DNA from: Enterococcus sp. ZJ1622
GTDB taxonomy: Bacteria > Bacillota > Bacilli > Lactobacillales > Enterococcaceae
NCBI RefSeq assembly: GCF_011038845.1
Contig: NZ_JAAKDW010000008.1
Coordinates: 62,001 to 126,000 of the forward strand
DNA: 64,000 nucleotides
Direction: 5' to 3'
Shown here: positions 1 to 8,628 of the stretch, piece after piece
Layout: every line of letters begins with the position of its first letter
Numbering within the stretch: the first letter of the stretch is position 1
The notes under the pieces: generated by a model
What the model saw: the letters and a program-made list of their open reading frames with translations, nothing else
What the model was told of the DNA's origin: nothing
Database searches by the model: none
Position numbers and translations under genes: made by a program

Positions 1-183
1 ATGAAGCAGCACGGAAAAATCTTGAGTCGTGAAAAATTATTGCGTGCGTTGTGGGATGATGAACGTTTTGTCGATGACAACACATTGACGGTCAATATCA
101 ATCGTCTTCGCAGAAAAATCGAACAGGCAGGCATCAATGGATATATCGAAACAAAAGTTGGACAGGGATATATCGTTCCCTGA
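1..183 (+). CDS. Response regulator, C-terminal DNA-binding part (partial)
   Basis: This is the last 60 residues of an OmpR/PhoB-type response regulator; the frame is open at the window edge and the Met at base 1 is probably internal, since the whole protein is normally about 225 residues. The visible part is the winged-helix domain: the segment ILSREKLLRALW, the recognition helix region NTLTVNINRLRRKIEQ, and the wing ending in GQGYIVP. It lies 17 bases upstream of a Bce-type histidine kinase, so it is the regulator of that pair. By family it would respond to cell-envelope stress or peptide antibiotics. The receiver domain and target genes are outside the window. Confidence 0.85.
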   Translation: MKQHGKILSREKLLRALWDDERFVDDNTLTVNINRLRRKIEQAGINGYIETKVGQGYIVP

Positions 184-200
184 AAGGATGAACAGCTGAG

Positions 201-1226
201 ATGAATTTCTTTAAATATATGAAAGATCAATGGTCACTGATCCTTGGATGGCTGTTTTTTATCGTATTAACTGTGTTTGTGATGTGGTTAGCCCCGAATA
301 TCAGTGTGGACTGGGGAACAATCGCTTATTTGATGCTGATCGAAGGGGTCTTTCTGATTTTTTACTTAGTTGGCTGTTATTTGAGTAAACGAAGATGGTG
401 GGGAAGACTAGCGAGTTTCCAAAAGGTGTCTCCGCTGCAGAACTACTTGGAAGGCGGTCATACCGAAGAGGAGAAGCTGATAGAAGAGTATATCAATCAG
501 CTGATCCGGGAACACCAGGAAGTGATGCAAGAAGCGATCAGCAGCCAGCAGGACCAAAAGGACTACATCGACTCATGGGTCCATGAGATAAAAGTACCTT
601 TAGCCGCATCTGAATTGCTTGTCCGGTCGATCGAGTTCGATATTGATGATCAGAAATACACACTTTTAGAAAACGAGTTGGCCAAAATCGATGAGTATGT
701 CGAACAAGTCTTGTATTATGCTCGTCTGGATAGTTTTTCCAGAGACTACTTGATCCAGGAGTACGACTTGAAAGGGATCATCCAGCCGGTGATCCGCAGT
801 CAGGCGAATTATTTCATTCAAAAAAATCTTCGTTATGAGATCATTGGCGAAGATGTATCGGTGTTGACCGATGCGAAATGGGTCGGGTTTATTTTCAAAC
901 AGATTTTGAGCAACGCAATCAAATACACACCAGATAACGGTCAGATCGATATGATCATTGAAAAAGGGGCACAGGGCGTCGCGTTTTCCATCAAAGATTC
1001 TGGTATCGGCATCCCGGAAGAAGATGTGAAGCGGATTTTTGACAAAGGATTTACCGGCACCAACGGACGGTTGAGCAAGACGCATTCGACCGGTCTGGGG
1101 CTTTATCTGGCAAGGAATCTTGCAGAAAAACTGGGCATCCATTTAACGGTGGAATCAGTCGAAGGAAAAGGGACGACAATGACTTTATTTTTCCCAATCT
1201 TAAATTTCTACAATGAGAAACGTTAG
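201..1226 (+). CDS. Intramembrane-sensing histidine kinase (BceS-like)
   Basis: Membrane sensor kinase of 341 residues, partner of the response regulator just upstream. Two membrane helices occupy roughly residues 13-33 and 39-61, separated by only a few residues, so there is no extracellular sensor domain; this is the layout of Bce/intramembrane-sensing kinases. The phosphorylated histidine is H128 in WVHEIKVP. The ATPase part shows the N box (SNAIKYTPDNG), G1 box (DSGIGIPEED) and G2 box (STGLGLYLA). In this family the signal usually comes from a BceAB-type ABC transporter, but none is visible downstream, so the partner is either upstream of the window or elsewhere. Assignment is firm as to family, open as to ligand. 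Confidence 0.9.
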   Translation: MNFFKYMKDQWSLILGWLFFIVLTVFVMWLAPNISVDWGTIAYLMLIEGVFLIFYLVGCYLSKRRWWGRLASFQKVSPLQNYLEGGHTEEEKLIEEYINQLIREHQEVMQEAISSQQDQKDYIDSWVHEIKVPLAASELLVRSIEFDIDDQKYTLLENELAKIDEYVEQVLYYARLDSFSRDYLIQEYDLKGIIQPVIRSQANYFIQKNLRYEIIGEDVSVLTDAKWVGFIFKQILSNAIKYTPDNGQIDMIIEKGAQGVAFSIKDSGIGIPEEDVKRIFDKGFTGTNGRLSKTHSTGLGLYLARNLAEKLGIHLTVESVEGKGTTMTLFFPILNFYNEKR

Positions 1227-1259
1227 AAAATCGTTAGAAACGAAAAAAATTACTTGTGT

Positions 1260-1273
1260 TGTTAACGTTTTCC
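1260..1273 (-). promoter_or_regulatory. Candidate cre (CcpA site) before the sugar uptake gene
   Basis: Read on the minus strand, GGAAAACGTTAACA matches the cre consensus TGWAANCGNTNWCA at 13 of 14 positions. It lies about 40 bases before the glucose-uptake-type gene, where CcpA binding would repress or modulate transcription in the presence of a preferred sugar. Confidence 0.6.
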
Positions 1274-1314
1274 CTGATAAGTTTCTTATCATGTGAAATA
1301 AAAGGAGATTGGTT

Positions 1315-2181
1315 ATGGAAATTTTAATAGCATTGGTCCCTATGTTAGCATGGGGTAGTATAGGTTTAGTAAGTGGGAAAATTGGTGGCGATGCCAATCA
1401 GCAAACATTAGGAATGACGATCGGTGCCTTCCTGTTTTCTCTCGTTGTCTTTTTCGTGGTGAACCCAGCGATCACCCCTTGGATCTTTCTGATCGGGTTT
1501 TTATCTGGTTTAGCATGGAGTGTCGGTCAAAATGGTCAATTCCATGGGATGAAATTCATGGGTGTGTCTGTCGGATTGCCTCTTTCTACTGGTTTTCAAT
1601 TAATTTTGAATACGATTGCGGGCGCGGTTTTCTTCCAGGAATGGACACAAACGAAAGATTATGTATACGGTATTATTGCGTTGATCCTTCTTGTAAGCGG
1701 TGCGTATTTGACAGCTCGTCAAGATGATGAAGGCAAAGTAAATGCAGACAATAAAATGCTTGATTTTGGAAAGGGCTTCAGAGCACTGATCTATTCAACG
1801 ATCGGTTACGGCGTGTATACGATCATCGTCAACTGGGCAAACTTGGATGCGATGTCAATCATTTTACCGCAAAGTATCGGGATGATCTTAGGTGCAAGTT
1901 TCTTTGCTTTCCGCAAAGTAAAAGTGGATCAGTTCGTATGGAAAAACATGATATGCGGATTGCTATGGGGTATCGGTAATATCTGTATGCTTCTAACCGT
2001 GAAGTCATTAGGATTAGCGGTCGGTTTCTCACTTTCACAAATGGGGATCATTATCTCTACATTAGGCGGAATCTTCATCTTAGGTGAAAGAAAAACGAAA
2101 AAAGAACTTGTTTATGTGATTGTCGGTTGCCTTTTAGTCATTTTAGGTGGTATCCTTTTAGGGTATATGAAAACAGTTTAA
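1315..2181 (+). CDS. glcU: GRP-family sugar uptake permease (GlcU/RbsU-like)
   Basis: Integral membrane protein of 288 residues with about ten hydrophobic helices and the repeated small-residue pattern of the glucose/ribose porter (drug/metabolite superfamily) group, to which B. subtilis GlcU and lactobacillus RbsU belong. These carriers import non-phosphorylated sugar, probably with protons. The start is the ATG at 1315, seven bases after AAAGGAG; an in-frame TTG at 1309 is too close to that site. A candidate cre lies upstream. The next gene, an amino-acid permease, follows after 36 bases without a terminator, so they may share a transcript. The sugar (glucose, ribose or another) cannot be read from the sequence. 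Confidence 0.8.
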   Translation: MEILIALVPMLAWGSIGLVSGKIGGDANQQTLGMTIGAFLFSLVVFFVVNPAITPWIFLIGFLSGLAWSVGQNGQFHGMKFMGVSVGLPLSTGFQLILNTIAGAVFFQEWTQTKDYVYGIIALILLVSGAYLTARQDDEGKVNADNKMLDFGKGFRALIYSTIGYGVYTIIVNWANLDAMSIILPQSIGMILGASFFAFRKVKVDQFVWKNMICGLLWGIGNICMLLTVKSLGLAVGFSLSQMGIIISTLGGIFILGERKTKKELVYVIVGCLLVILGGILLGYMKTV

Positions 2182-2217
2182 TCACTGTTTTCCAACCTAA
2201 AATGGGGAGGAACTTCA

Positions 2218-3594
2218 ATGGATTTGTTTCGTAAGAAGGAAATCAATCTCAATCAGGCAAGTGAGATGAAAAAAGAGCTGAAAACGTCTGATCTGATCAT
2301 GCTTGGAATTGGCGCGATCATCGGGACGGGAATATTCGTAGTGACAGGGGTTGCGGCCAATCAGAATGCTGGTCCGGCACTGTCACTTTCGTTTGTCTTA
2401 GCTGCAGTCGTCGTCGTTTTATCAGGATTGAGCTTCGCGGAATTTGCTTCGCGCATTCCAGTAATCGGTGGCCCTTATGCTTATTTGTATGTTGTATTTG
2501 GAGAGTTTGCTGCTTGGCTGACGGGCTGGCTGTTGATCGGCGAATTTTTATTGGCGGTCTCATCTGTTGCTTCTGGCTGGTCGGGCTATGTGAGAGGATT
2601 TCTGGAAAGTACAGGTATCCGATTTCCGCAAGCGCTGTCTGGCGGTTATCACCCGGAAAATGGCACATATGTCGATTTGATCGCCGTGCTTGTCGTGATT
2701 TTCGTCACCTATGTGGTTTCGCTAGAGGCTAAAAAAGCTTTGCGGCTGAATAACATCATGGTTTTCGTCAAATTCGGCATCATTGCATTGTTCATCGTGG
2801 TCGGAATCTTTTTTGTCAAACCTGATAATTGGCAGCCTTTCATGCCTTTCGGTTTTTCTGGTGTGTTAGACGGTGCTGCGCTGGTCTTCTTTGCTTTTCT
2901 GGGATTCGATGCAGTAGCGATGGCAGCTGAAGAAGTCAAGAACCCGCAAAAGGACGTACCGCGCGGAATCATCGGATCGATTCTGATCGCAACTATTTTG
3001 TATATTATCGTGACATTGATCTTGACTGGGATCGTTCCGTTCACAGAATTAGGTGTGACAGATCCTGTGGCTTTTGCTATGCGCTACATTGGACATGGAA
3101 CGGTGGGGGCAGTGATCGCAGTTGGTGCGATCTTGACGTTACTGACTGTGACGATCTCGATGATGTATTCACTGGCTCGCTTACTGTTCGCTGTCAGCAA
3201 AGATGGTCTGTTGCCGAAATTCATGACGGAAATCGACAAAAAACACCGGACACCTAAAAAAGCAACATATGCAGCAGGAGTTGCCGCTTTGTTCTTTGCG
3301 GGCTTCTTCCCGTTGAATATCTTAGCGGAGTTGACGAATATCATGGCGTTAGCCTATTTGATGTTAGTGAGCTTAGGGCTTTTGAAAATGCGGAGGATGT
3401 TCGGGAAACCGAAAGCCGGAGAATTCAAGGTTCCATTTGTCCCAGTATTGCCAGTCGTTTCGATCCTTACATGTATCGTATTGATGCTGCGTTTGCAGGC
3501 AGTCACATGGATCGTGTTCGGGATCGTCATGGTGATCGGATTAGTCATCTATTTCAGTTATGGGTATCAGCACAGTAAAATGAATGAACACTGA
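2218..3594 (+). CDS. APC-family amino acid permease (YfnA/CAT-like)
   Basis: Twelve-helix permease of 458 residues. The N-terminal cytoplasmic tail leads into the APC substrate-binding signature IGAIIGTGIFVVTGV in helix 1, and the later segment GFDAVAMAAEEVKNPQKDVP is typical of the cationic amino-acid transporter subgroup. It is expected to import an amino acid by proton symport or exchange in the cytoplasmic membrane. The ATG at 2218 follows GGGGAGG. It is probably read through from the sugar permease upstream and ends at the strong hairpin at 3609-3655. Substrate not determined. Confidence 0.85.
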   Translation: MDLFRKKEINLNQASEMKKELKTSDLIMLGIGAIIGTGIFVVTGVAANQNAGPALSLSFVLAAVVVVLSGLSFAEFASRIPVIGGPYAYLYVVFGEFAAWLTGWLLIGEFLLAVSSVASGWSGYVRGFLESTGIRFPQALSGGYHPENGTYVDLIAVLVVIFVTYVVSLEAKKALRLNNIMVFVKFGIIALFIVVGIFFVKPDNWQPFMPFGFSGVLDGAALVFFAFLGFDAVAMAAEEVKNPQKDVPRGIIGSILIATILYIIVTLILTGIVPFTELGVTDPVAFAMRYIGHGTVGAVIAVGAILTLLTVTISMMYSLARLLFAVSKDGLLPKFMTEIDKKHRTPKKATYAAGVAALFFAGFFPLNILAELTNIMALAYLMLVSLGLLKMRRMFGKPKAGEFKVPFVPVLPVVSILTCIVLMLRLQAVTWIVFGIVMVIGLVIYFSYGYQHSKMNEH

Positions 3595-3608
3595 AAATAA
3601 ATAATAAG

Positions 3609-3655
3609 AAAGAACCCTCCTTCGCCTGCGAGAACAGGTGAGGGAGGGTTCTTTG
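3609..3655. terminator. Bidirectional rho-independent terminator
   Basis: AGAACCCTCC pairs with GGAGGGTTCT around a partly paired centre, flanked by A-rich and T-rich tracts. It separates the converging permease (+) and telA (-) genes and can serve both. Confidence 0.85.
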
Positions 3656-3679
3656 TACAAAAGAAACATAAAAAGCGTC

Positions 3680-4876
3680 TTATTGCGTCAAATCCAAAAG
3701 CTTCTGCTTCAGATCTTCTTCCATATGCCCCAGTTCCACTTCGGCATGGCGACGTTTTTCTTTTCCTTCTTTTTGGATACGCAAGGTTTCCTGGATCGTT
3801 TCGATCAAGTCGTTTTGCGTTGTTTGAAGGGTCTCGATATCGACGATTCCCCGCTCGTTTTCTTTTGCAGTTTCGATCGCAGAGATTTTCAGCATTTCTG
3901 AATTTTTCTTCAATAGATCATTCGTTGTTTCAGAAACTTGACGCTGTGCGGTTACCGCATCTTTTTGACGAAGCAGCGTCAAGGCGATCACTACCTGGTT
4001 TTTCCACAAAGGGATCGCTGTGGCGATCGAAGCTTGGATTTTTTCGGCAAGTGCCTGGTTCGTATTCTGGATCAGGCGGATTTGCGGCGCTTGCTGGATC
4101 GTGATTTGTCTTGCTAGACGCAAGTCATGCGTACGTTTGTCTAAACGGTCAAGGAACTGCGTATAGTCATTGGCAATCTGGGCGTCCATTTGATCGCCGG
4201 TTTCTTCGGCTTTTTTCAGTGCTTCTGGGATGATCGTCGTTTGTAATTCTTCCATCTTGAGTTCTCCAGCAGCGATGTAAATATTCAACGCATCAAAATA
4301 ATCCTTGTTCTTTTGATAAAGCTGTTCAAGCATCAGATTGTCTTTCAGCAAGCCGTCTTTCTCTTTTTCCAGTTTGACAGAGATTTTGTCGATTTGTGCG
4401 CCGATCTTCTGGTATTTGGCCGTTACTTCATAAATAGACTGTTTCACTTTGCCGAATACACGCTGGAAAATATTGCCTTCTCCTGCCCGCAATTCATCAG
4501 GATTTGCTTCTTGCAGACGATACATCAGCTCAGTCAGTGAATCGCCGACAGGGCCGATGTCTTGTGCTTGTACGTGGTTCAGCATCGACTGAGAGAATTC
4601 ACTTAGTTTTGTTTGTGCAGCGGAACCGTAACTGATGACTGATTGTGCATCTGTTGCGTCGATCTTTGCTGCAAGCTGTTTCGCTTGTTCTTGTCTTTCT
4701 GCCGGCAGCTTGTCGATCAGACGTGTCGCTGATTGCTGTTCCTGCAATGCATTGATTTCTGTCTGCTGCGTCTGTGTCAGCTGGTCAGTAGGTGTAGTGA
4801 ACGGATTATTGAGTAAATCATCTAACGTATCGTTTACTGGTGTTACTTCTTTCAGGTCATTTGGTTTATGATCCAT
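3680..4876 (-). CDS. telA: TelA / toxic anion resistance family protein
   Basis: Cytoplasmic protein of 398 residues, largely helical and rich in Gln, Glu and Lys, matching the TelA (KlaA/YceH) family over its usual length. Recognisable blocks include the [10 protein letters not shown]-like region near the C terminus and the central helices around [24 protein letters not shown]. The family was named from tellurite resistance and has also been linked to tolerance of cell-wall-active peptides; its biochemical role is unsettled. The start is the ATG at 4876, six bases after AGGAGG; a longer frame to 4918 has no ribosome site. It follows xpaC, its usual partner, on the same strand. Confidence 0.88.
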   Translation of the reverse strand: MDHKPNDLKEVTPVNDTLDDLLNNPFTTPTDQLTQTQQTEINALQEQQSATRLIDKLPAERQEQAKQLAAKIDATDAQSVISYGSAAQTKLSEFSQSMLNHVQAQDIGPVGDSLTELMYRLQEANPDELRAGEGNIFQRVFGKVKQSIYEVTAKYQKIGAQIDKISVKLEKEKDGLLKDNLMLEQLYQKNKDYFDALNIYIAAGELKMEELQTTIIPEALKKAEETGDQMDAQIANDYTQFLDRLDKRTHDLRLARQITIQQAPQIRLIQNTNQALAEKIQASIATAIPLWKNQVVIALTLLRQKDAVTAQRQVSETTNDLLKKNSEMLKISAIETAKENERGIVDIETLQTTQNDLIETIQETLRIQKEGKEKRRHAEVELGHMEEDLKQKLLDLTQ

Positions 4877-4935
4877 GTCAATTCCTCCTATCGAGTTTGG
4901 CACTTCGGTTTTGCTCAACTAAAATGCATTGTTTA

Positions 4936-4985
4936 GAAAAAGTACTCGAAACCTCCAGACATGATCTGAGTGCTTCGAGTCGATT
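4936..4985 (-). terminator. Hairpin between xpaC and telA
   Basis: ACTCGAA with CTCAGA on one arm pairs with TCTGGAG and TTTCGAGT on the other, followed on the minus strand by CTTTTTC. It can act as an attenuating terminator between xpaC and telA. Confidence 0.6.
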
Positions 4986-5001
4986 TTTTGAACGTCAATG
5001 T

Positions 5002-5664
5002 TTAAGATTTTTCTTCAGGTTCATGTTTATTATCTCGCTTTAAGCTTTGTTTCGCAACAGATATCTCTACATCCAGATCCTCTAGATCCTCAGAGACGAA
5101 CTGCTGGTAGTCCTGGGCGATCAAACGCGCCAGCTGATCGATGATCTGTGCGCTTTCTTCCAGCTTTTCATAGGTTTGTTTGTTTTTGATCTCATGGTCA
5201 TTGATTTCATTATACTTATTCGTAAGATCCACCAAGTTCGGCAAATGAGTATAAAGAAACTGACTGGCTTCGTGCAGCCGATTCGGTTCTTTGACCAGTT
5301 CCTTGAACAATGCTTTTGCTGCTTTGACCGGATCATGACGAAGGTCAATAGCTTTGAGTTTTGCTGTTTGCTGCATGTTTTCCTGCAGTTGCGTGATCTC
5401 GTTTTTCGTCTGATTCATCGTTTCTCTAAAAAAAGTGATCTCACTTGAAGACATCCCGCTTTCAGCATAATGAGATTCAAGCTCGGCTGAAAGGTCAGGC
5501 ACTTCGGATCGCGTTTTCTTTTTCTTCCGTGAGCCTGAAAGTCCCCATACCACTAAAATCACCCCTAGCAAGAGCAGACCTGTCACGAAAGAGATGCCAT
5601 CGTAACGGACAAAGAAAAAGAGTAAGACCAGACCTAGCAACCATGGCCAATTTCGTTTTATCAT
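5002..5664 (-). CDS. XpaC-like membrane-anchored protein
   Basis: Protein of 220 residues with two adjacent N-terminal hydrophobic stretches (about residues 6-18 and 21-42) followed by a basic KKKK cluster and a long helical, coiled-coil-prone cytoplasmic domain. This is the architecture of the XpaC family (annotated as 5-bromo-4-chloroindolyl phosphate hydrolysis protein), which is regularly encoded beside telA. The enzymatic name is historical; no catalytic motif is evident. The start is the ATG at 5664 after GGAGGGC; an upstream in-frame ATG at 5688 lacks a site. A terminator-like hairpin separates it from telA. Confidence 0.8.
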   Translation of the reverse strand: MIKRNWPWLLGLVLLFFFVRYDGISFVTGLLLLGVILVVWGLSGSRKKKKTRSEVPDLSAELESHYAESGMSSSEITFFRETMNQTKNEITQLQENMQQTAKLKAIDLRHDPVKAAKALFKELVKEPNRLHEASQFLYTHLPNLVDLTNKYNEINDHEIKNKQTYEKLEESAQIIDQLARLIAQDYQQFVSEDLEDLDVEISVAKQSLKRDNKHEPEEKS

Positions 5665-5892
5665 AATAAGCCCTCCAAATATATTCATTCGTTGAGTAAC
5701 TAAACTTTTCTTTTCGTTTACATCCTTATTTTAGCACACTGTCCTTAAGAAAGAGTATCGGGCTAAAGATGGATTTTGAAGATTTAGAGAAAATCTAAGG
5801 TTTATCTATGGTAAACTAAGCATGAGATTTCAACAAAAATTGAAAAAAACAAGGAAAGCAGTTATTATTACAAAAGAAAGCTGGTAGAAAAG

Positions 5893-6456
5893 ATGCTGGA
5901 ATATGAACAGTTTGAAGAAAAAACGATCAGCCGCAAAGAGATCTTCAAAGGAAAGATCATCGAAGTCGCCTTGGATGAGGTACGATTACCTGATGGCACG
6001 ACAGCACAAAGAGAACTGGTCTTCCATCCTGGCGGTGTAGGAATCATCGCATTTGACGAAGAAGACCGTTTGCTGCTGGTGAAACAGTTTCGAAAACCGT
6101 TAGAAAAGGTGATCTTAGAGATTCCTGCTGGGAAAATCGATCAGGGAGAAGGAAGCATGCCTGAAATCACTGCGGCTAGAGAACTGGAAGAAGAAACCGG
6201 GTATCGGGCAGAAACGATGACTCATTTGACTTCCATGTATCTTTCACCAGGATTTGCGAATGAAGTGCTTCATATCTACCATGCAAAAGGATTGACGAAA
6301 GCAGAAAATCCGCTGGCACAAGATGAAGACGAAGTGTTGGAACTTTATCGACTCACCTTGACAGAAGCGAAGCAGGCAATGGCAGATCAGGTAATCTGTG
6401 ACGCAAAAACGATTTTTGCGATTCAATACTGGGAACTATTGACCAAAGGAAAGTAG
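5893..6456 (+). CDS. nudF: NUDIX hydrolase, ADP-ribose pyrophosphatase type
   Basis: Soluble enzyme of 187 residues predicted to split ADP-ribose into AMP and ribose 5-phosphate. The Nudix box is complete: a glycine in AGKIDQGEG followed by REL.EETGY, with the metal-binding glutamates present. The N-terminal segment KIIEVALDEVRLPDGT is the usual dimerisation strand of the ADP-ribose subgroup. It heads a tight run with macP (12 bases later), mtnN and pncA. The same order nudix-macP-pfs occurs in streptococci, which supports both names. The ribosome site before the ATG is weak, so the exact start is less certain than the identity. Confidence 0.88.
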   Translation: MLEYEQFEEKTISRKEIFKGKIIEVALDEVRLPDGTTAQRELVFHPGGVGIIAFDEEDRLLLVKQFRKPLEKVILEIPAGKIDQGEGSMPEITAARELEEETGYRAETMTHLTSMYLSPGFANEVLHIYHAKGLTKAENPLAQDEDEVLELYRLTLTEAKQAMADQVICDAKTIFAIQYWELLTKGK

Positions 6457-6468
6457 AGGGATCGGCTT

Positions 6469-6753
6469 ATGGCCAAGGGACCGCTGATTACACGGAGCGA
6501 ACTTCGTAAACGGCAGCAGGCGCAAGCAAACGAGTCGCTGAGAAAGCAGAGAAGAGAAGAATCTGCTTATCAGCAGGAAGAAAAAAAGATCGCGAATTTT
6601 TATCGCAAAGAAAATAAAAAGAACAAGCCTGTCACGAAAACACGGACAGGTGAACGAGAAAAAACAACAAAGTGGAATTCTTTTTTGATGAAATCACTCA
6701 TTATTGTTATCCTAATGTTGTGTGTCGTATTTTTAGCAATCGCATTTATTTAG
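6469..6753 (+). CDS. macP: MacP-like activator of cell wall synthase
   Basis: Small protein of 94 residues: a highly charged cytoplasmic N-terminal part (about 68 residues, Arg/Lys/Gln/Glu-rich, beginning GPLITRSELRKRQQ) and one membrane helix at the C terminus (about residues 72-93). Length, topology and position between the NUDIX gene and mtnN match MacP, the streptococcal phosphoprotein that activates the class A penicillin-binding protein PBP2a. The assignment rests on topology and gene order more than on sequence motifs. It has the site AGAGGG before its ATG and only 14 bases to mtnN. Confidence 0.6.
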   Translation: MAKGPLITRSELRKRQQAQANESLRKQRREESAYQQEEKKIANFYRKENKKNKPVTKTRTGEREKTTKWNSFLMKSLIIVILMLCVVFLAIAFI

Positions 6754-6767
6754 AAAGAAGGAATAAT

Positions 6768-7460
6768 ATGAAAATCGGTATTATCGGAGCAATGGAAGAA
6801 GAAGTAAAAATCTTGAGAGAAAACCTAAGTGAACCTCTATCATGGGAACGTGCAGGTGCGTTATTCATTTCCGGTTCTTTAGGCAGACATGAAGTAATCG
6901 TCGTTCGTTCAGGAATCGGCAAGGTGCTGGCTTCGATCACGACAAGTTTACTGATCCAGCAATACGGGGTCAACATGGTCATCAATACAGGATCAGCTGG
7001 CGGAATCGGCGAAGGATTGAAAGTCGGAGATATCGTGATTTCTGACAAGGTCGCGTATTTTGATGCGGATGCGACTGGATTCGGCTATCAACCAGGCCAG
7101 CTGCCAGGCATGCCTCTTTATTATGAAGCAAGTACGTATTTGAAGAGCGAGATGGCAAAAGCAGCGAAAGCTACGGACCTGAATGCAAAAGAAGGGTTGA
7201 TCGTCACAGGGGATACATTCGTTGATTCACCAGACAAGATCAAAGAGATCTTGACGAATTTCCCAGAAGCATTAGCTTGTGAGATGGAAGGTGCAGCAGT
7301 CGGACAAACTGCTCGTCAATTCAATATTCCTTTCCTGATCGTTCGGGCAATGAGTGATACGGCAGACCATGCAGCTACGCAAAGTTTTGATGAATTTATT
7401 GAAGATGCAGGGAAACGTTCAGCAGAAATGGTGATTGAATTTGTAAAACATCTAGTTTAA
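6768..7460 (+). CDS. mtnN: 5'-methylthioadenosine/S-adenosylhomocysteine nucleosidase
   Basis: Enzyme of 230 residues that removes adenine from methylthioadenosine and S-adenosylhomocysteine, feeding methionine salvage and the LuxS step. It begins MKIGIIGAMEEEV and shows the family blocks NTGSAGGIG, the catalytic-glutamate region CEMEGAAVGQTA and RAMSDTAD. The start is the ATG at 6768 behind GAAGGA; a longer frame from 6672 overlaps macP and has no site. It is followed after 11 bases by pncA. Confidence 0.95.
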   Translation: MKIGIIGAMEEEVKILRENLSEPLSWERAGALFISGSLGRHEVIVVRSGIGKVLASITTSLLIQQYGVNMVINTGSAGGIGEGLKVGDIVISDKVAYFDADATGFGYQPGQLPGMPLYYEASTYLKSEMAKAAKATDLNAKEGLIVTGDTFVDSPDKIKEILTNFPEALACEMEGAAVGQTARQFNIPFLIVRAMSDTADHAATQSFDEFIEDAGKRSAEMVIEFVKHLV

Positions 7461-7471
7461 GGAGAGCGTCT

Positions 7472-8017
7472 ATGAAAGCTTTGATCTCGATCGATTATAC
7501 GTATGATTTTGTTGCAAATGACGGAAAATTGACAACTGGAAAAGCAGGACAGGCAATTGAGCAGGCAATAACTGCGCACACGAAAGAATTTATCGAACAA
7601 GAAGAATTTGTGGTCTTTGCGATCGATGCCCATGATCCAAATGACCACTTCCATCCGGAAAACCGGTTGTTCCCTCCTCACAATGTGATAGGGACGGATG
7701 GACGCAAACTTTACGGCACGTTAGAAACGGTCTATCAGGCATATCAGGAGCAAGCGACAGTTTATTGGATCGATAAGAGACATTATTCTGCTTTCAGCGG
7801 AACAGATCTGGATATCCGTTTGCGGGAACGAAATATCACTGAGCTTTATCTAACAGGAGTATGTACGGATATTTGCGTACTGCACACCGCAGTAGATGCC
7901 TATAACTTAGGCTATAAACTGTTCATTTATAAAGATGCAGTAGCAAGCTTCGATCCCGCAGGACATGAGTGGGCATTGCGTCATTTCCAAACCGCTCTGG
8001 GTGCTGAGATCATTTGA
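7472..8017 (+). CDS. pncA: Nicotinamidase (isochorismatase family)
   Basis: Enzyme of 181 residues converting nicotinamide to nicotinic acid for NAD recycling. The catalytic triad is visible: D8 in SIDYTYDF, K102 in WIDKRHYSAF and C135 in GVCTDICVLHTA. The metal-binding stretch DAHDPNDHFHPEN is also present. It closes the nudF-macP-mtnN-pncA run and is followed by a terminator-like hairpin and a repeat array. Together with the NrtR-like gene at 50564 and the niacin-type ECF gene at 60462 it points to salvage-based NAD supply. Confidence 0.93.
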   Translation: MKALISIDYTYDFVANDGKLTTGKAGQAIEQAITAHTKEFIEQEEFVVFAIDAHDPNDHFHPENRLFPPHNVIGTDGRKLYGTLETVYQAYQEQATVYWIDKRHYSAFSGTDLDIRLRERNITELYLTGVCTDICVLHTAVDAYNLGYKLFIYKDAVASFDPAGHEWALRHFQTALGAEII

Positions 8018-8052
8018 ATTCGTAGAACCATTAGCAAGACTTGAATAAGATA

Positions 8053-8462
8053 GAAGGGGAGCTGTGACAAAAGTCTTGTCGCAGCTTCTTTTTCCGAATA
8101 AACGGTGTTCAAGAGACAGCCTATCGGCAATAAGGCACGATTTTGTAAAATATGGGAAGCTATTTTTCTCTGATCGTTCTTACTGCTTGATGCAGAGCAG
8201 CTTTTTCACAACCTCTCCGCTAAACGGTGTTCCAACTGCTGCTTCTCGGCAATAAGTTCACTGAACAAGAAAATATGAGGAGCTATTTTCTGTTCAGTGT
8301 CCTTATTCCTTAAAGCAAAACGCAGTTGTCACAACCTCTGATTCACGGTGTTCCATCTGCTGACCTTCGATATTAGCTCATAAAAATGCAAAATATAGGG
8401 AGCTATTTTACATTCTTTCTCTCTAATACTCAGGTCAAAACGCAGTTGTCGCAACCTCTTTT
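8053..8462 (+). repeat. Modular palindromic repeat array (EFAR-like), three units
   Basis: A leading hairpin at 8053-8094 (arms GTGACAA and TTGTC around AAGTC, then T5) is followed by CGAATAA and three hairpin units. Each unit opens with CGGTGTTC and closes with CACAACCTC or GCAACCTC. Unit 8102-8216 joins the left arm of the AGACAGCCTATCGG type to the right arm of the GCTTGATGCAGAGCAGC type. Unit 8223-8338 is a complete AACTGC...GCAGTT type with a strong inner stem. Unit 8344-8459 is a fourth type with arms around CTAATACTCAGG. The array fills the gap after pncA in the direction of its transcription. Bases 8463-8590 are AT-rich with no gene. Confidence 0.85.
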
Positions 8463-8594
8463 TTGTTATTTAAAATAACTAATTAACATAGCTTATTAAA
8501 TGATGTACGTTATATTTTTTTGGTTATGAAACACATTTTTTATATTTTTTTGTTTTTTATTGACAGAAAAAAGAAAGTAAGAGATACTTTTTGT

Positions 8595-8608
8595 AGCAAG
8601 CGTTTTCT
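8595..8608 (+). promoter_or_regulatory. Weak cre-like sequence before the LPXTG gene
   Basis: AGCAAGCGTTTTCT keeps the cre core but departs from the full consensus at three positions. It lies eight bases before the ribosome site of the lyase gene, a plausible place for CcpA roadblock repression. Weak evidence. Confidence 0.3.
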
Positions 8609-8628
8609 TAAAAGTAGGAGGAATGTTA

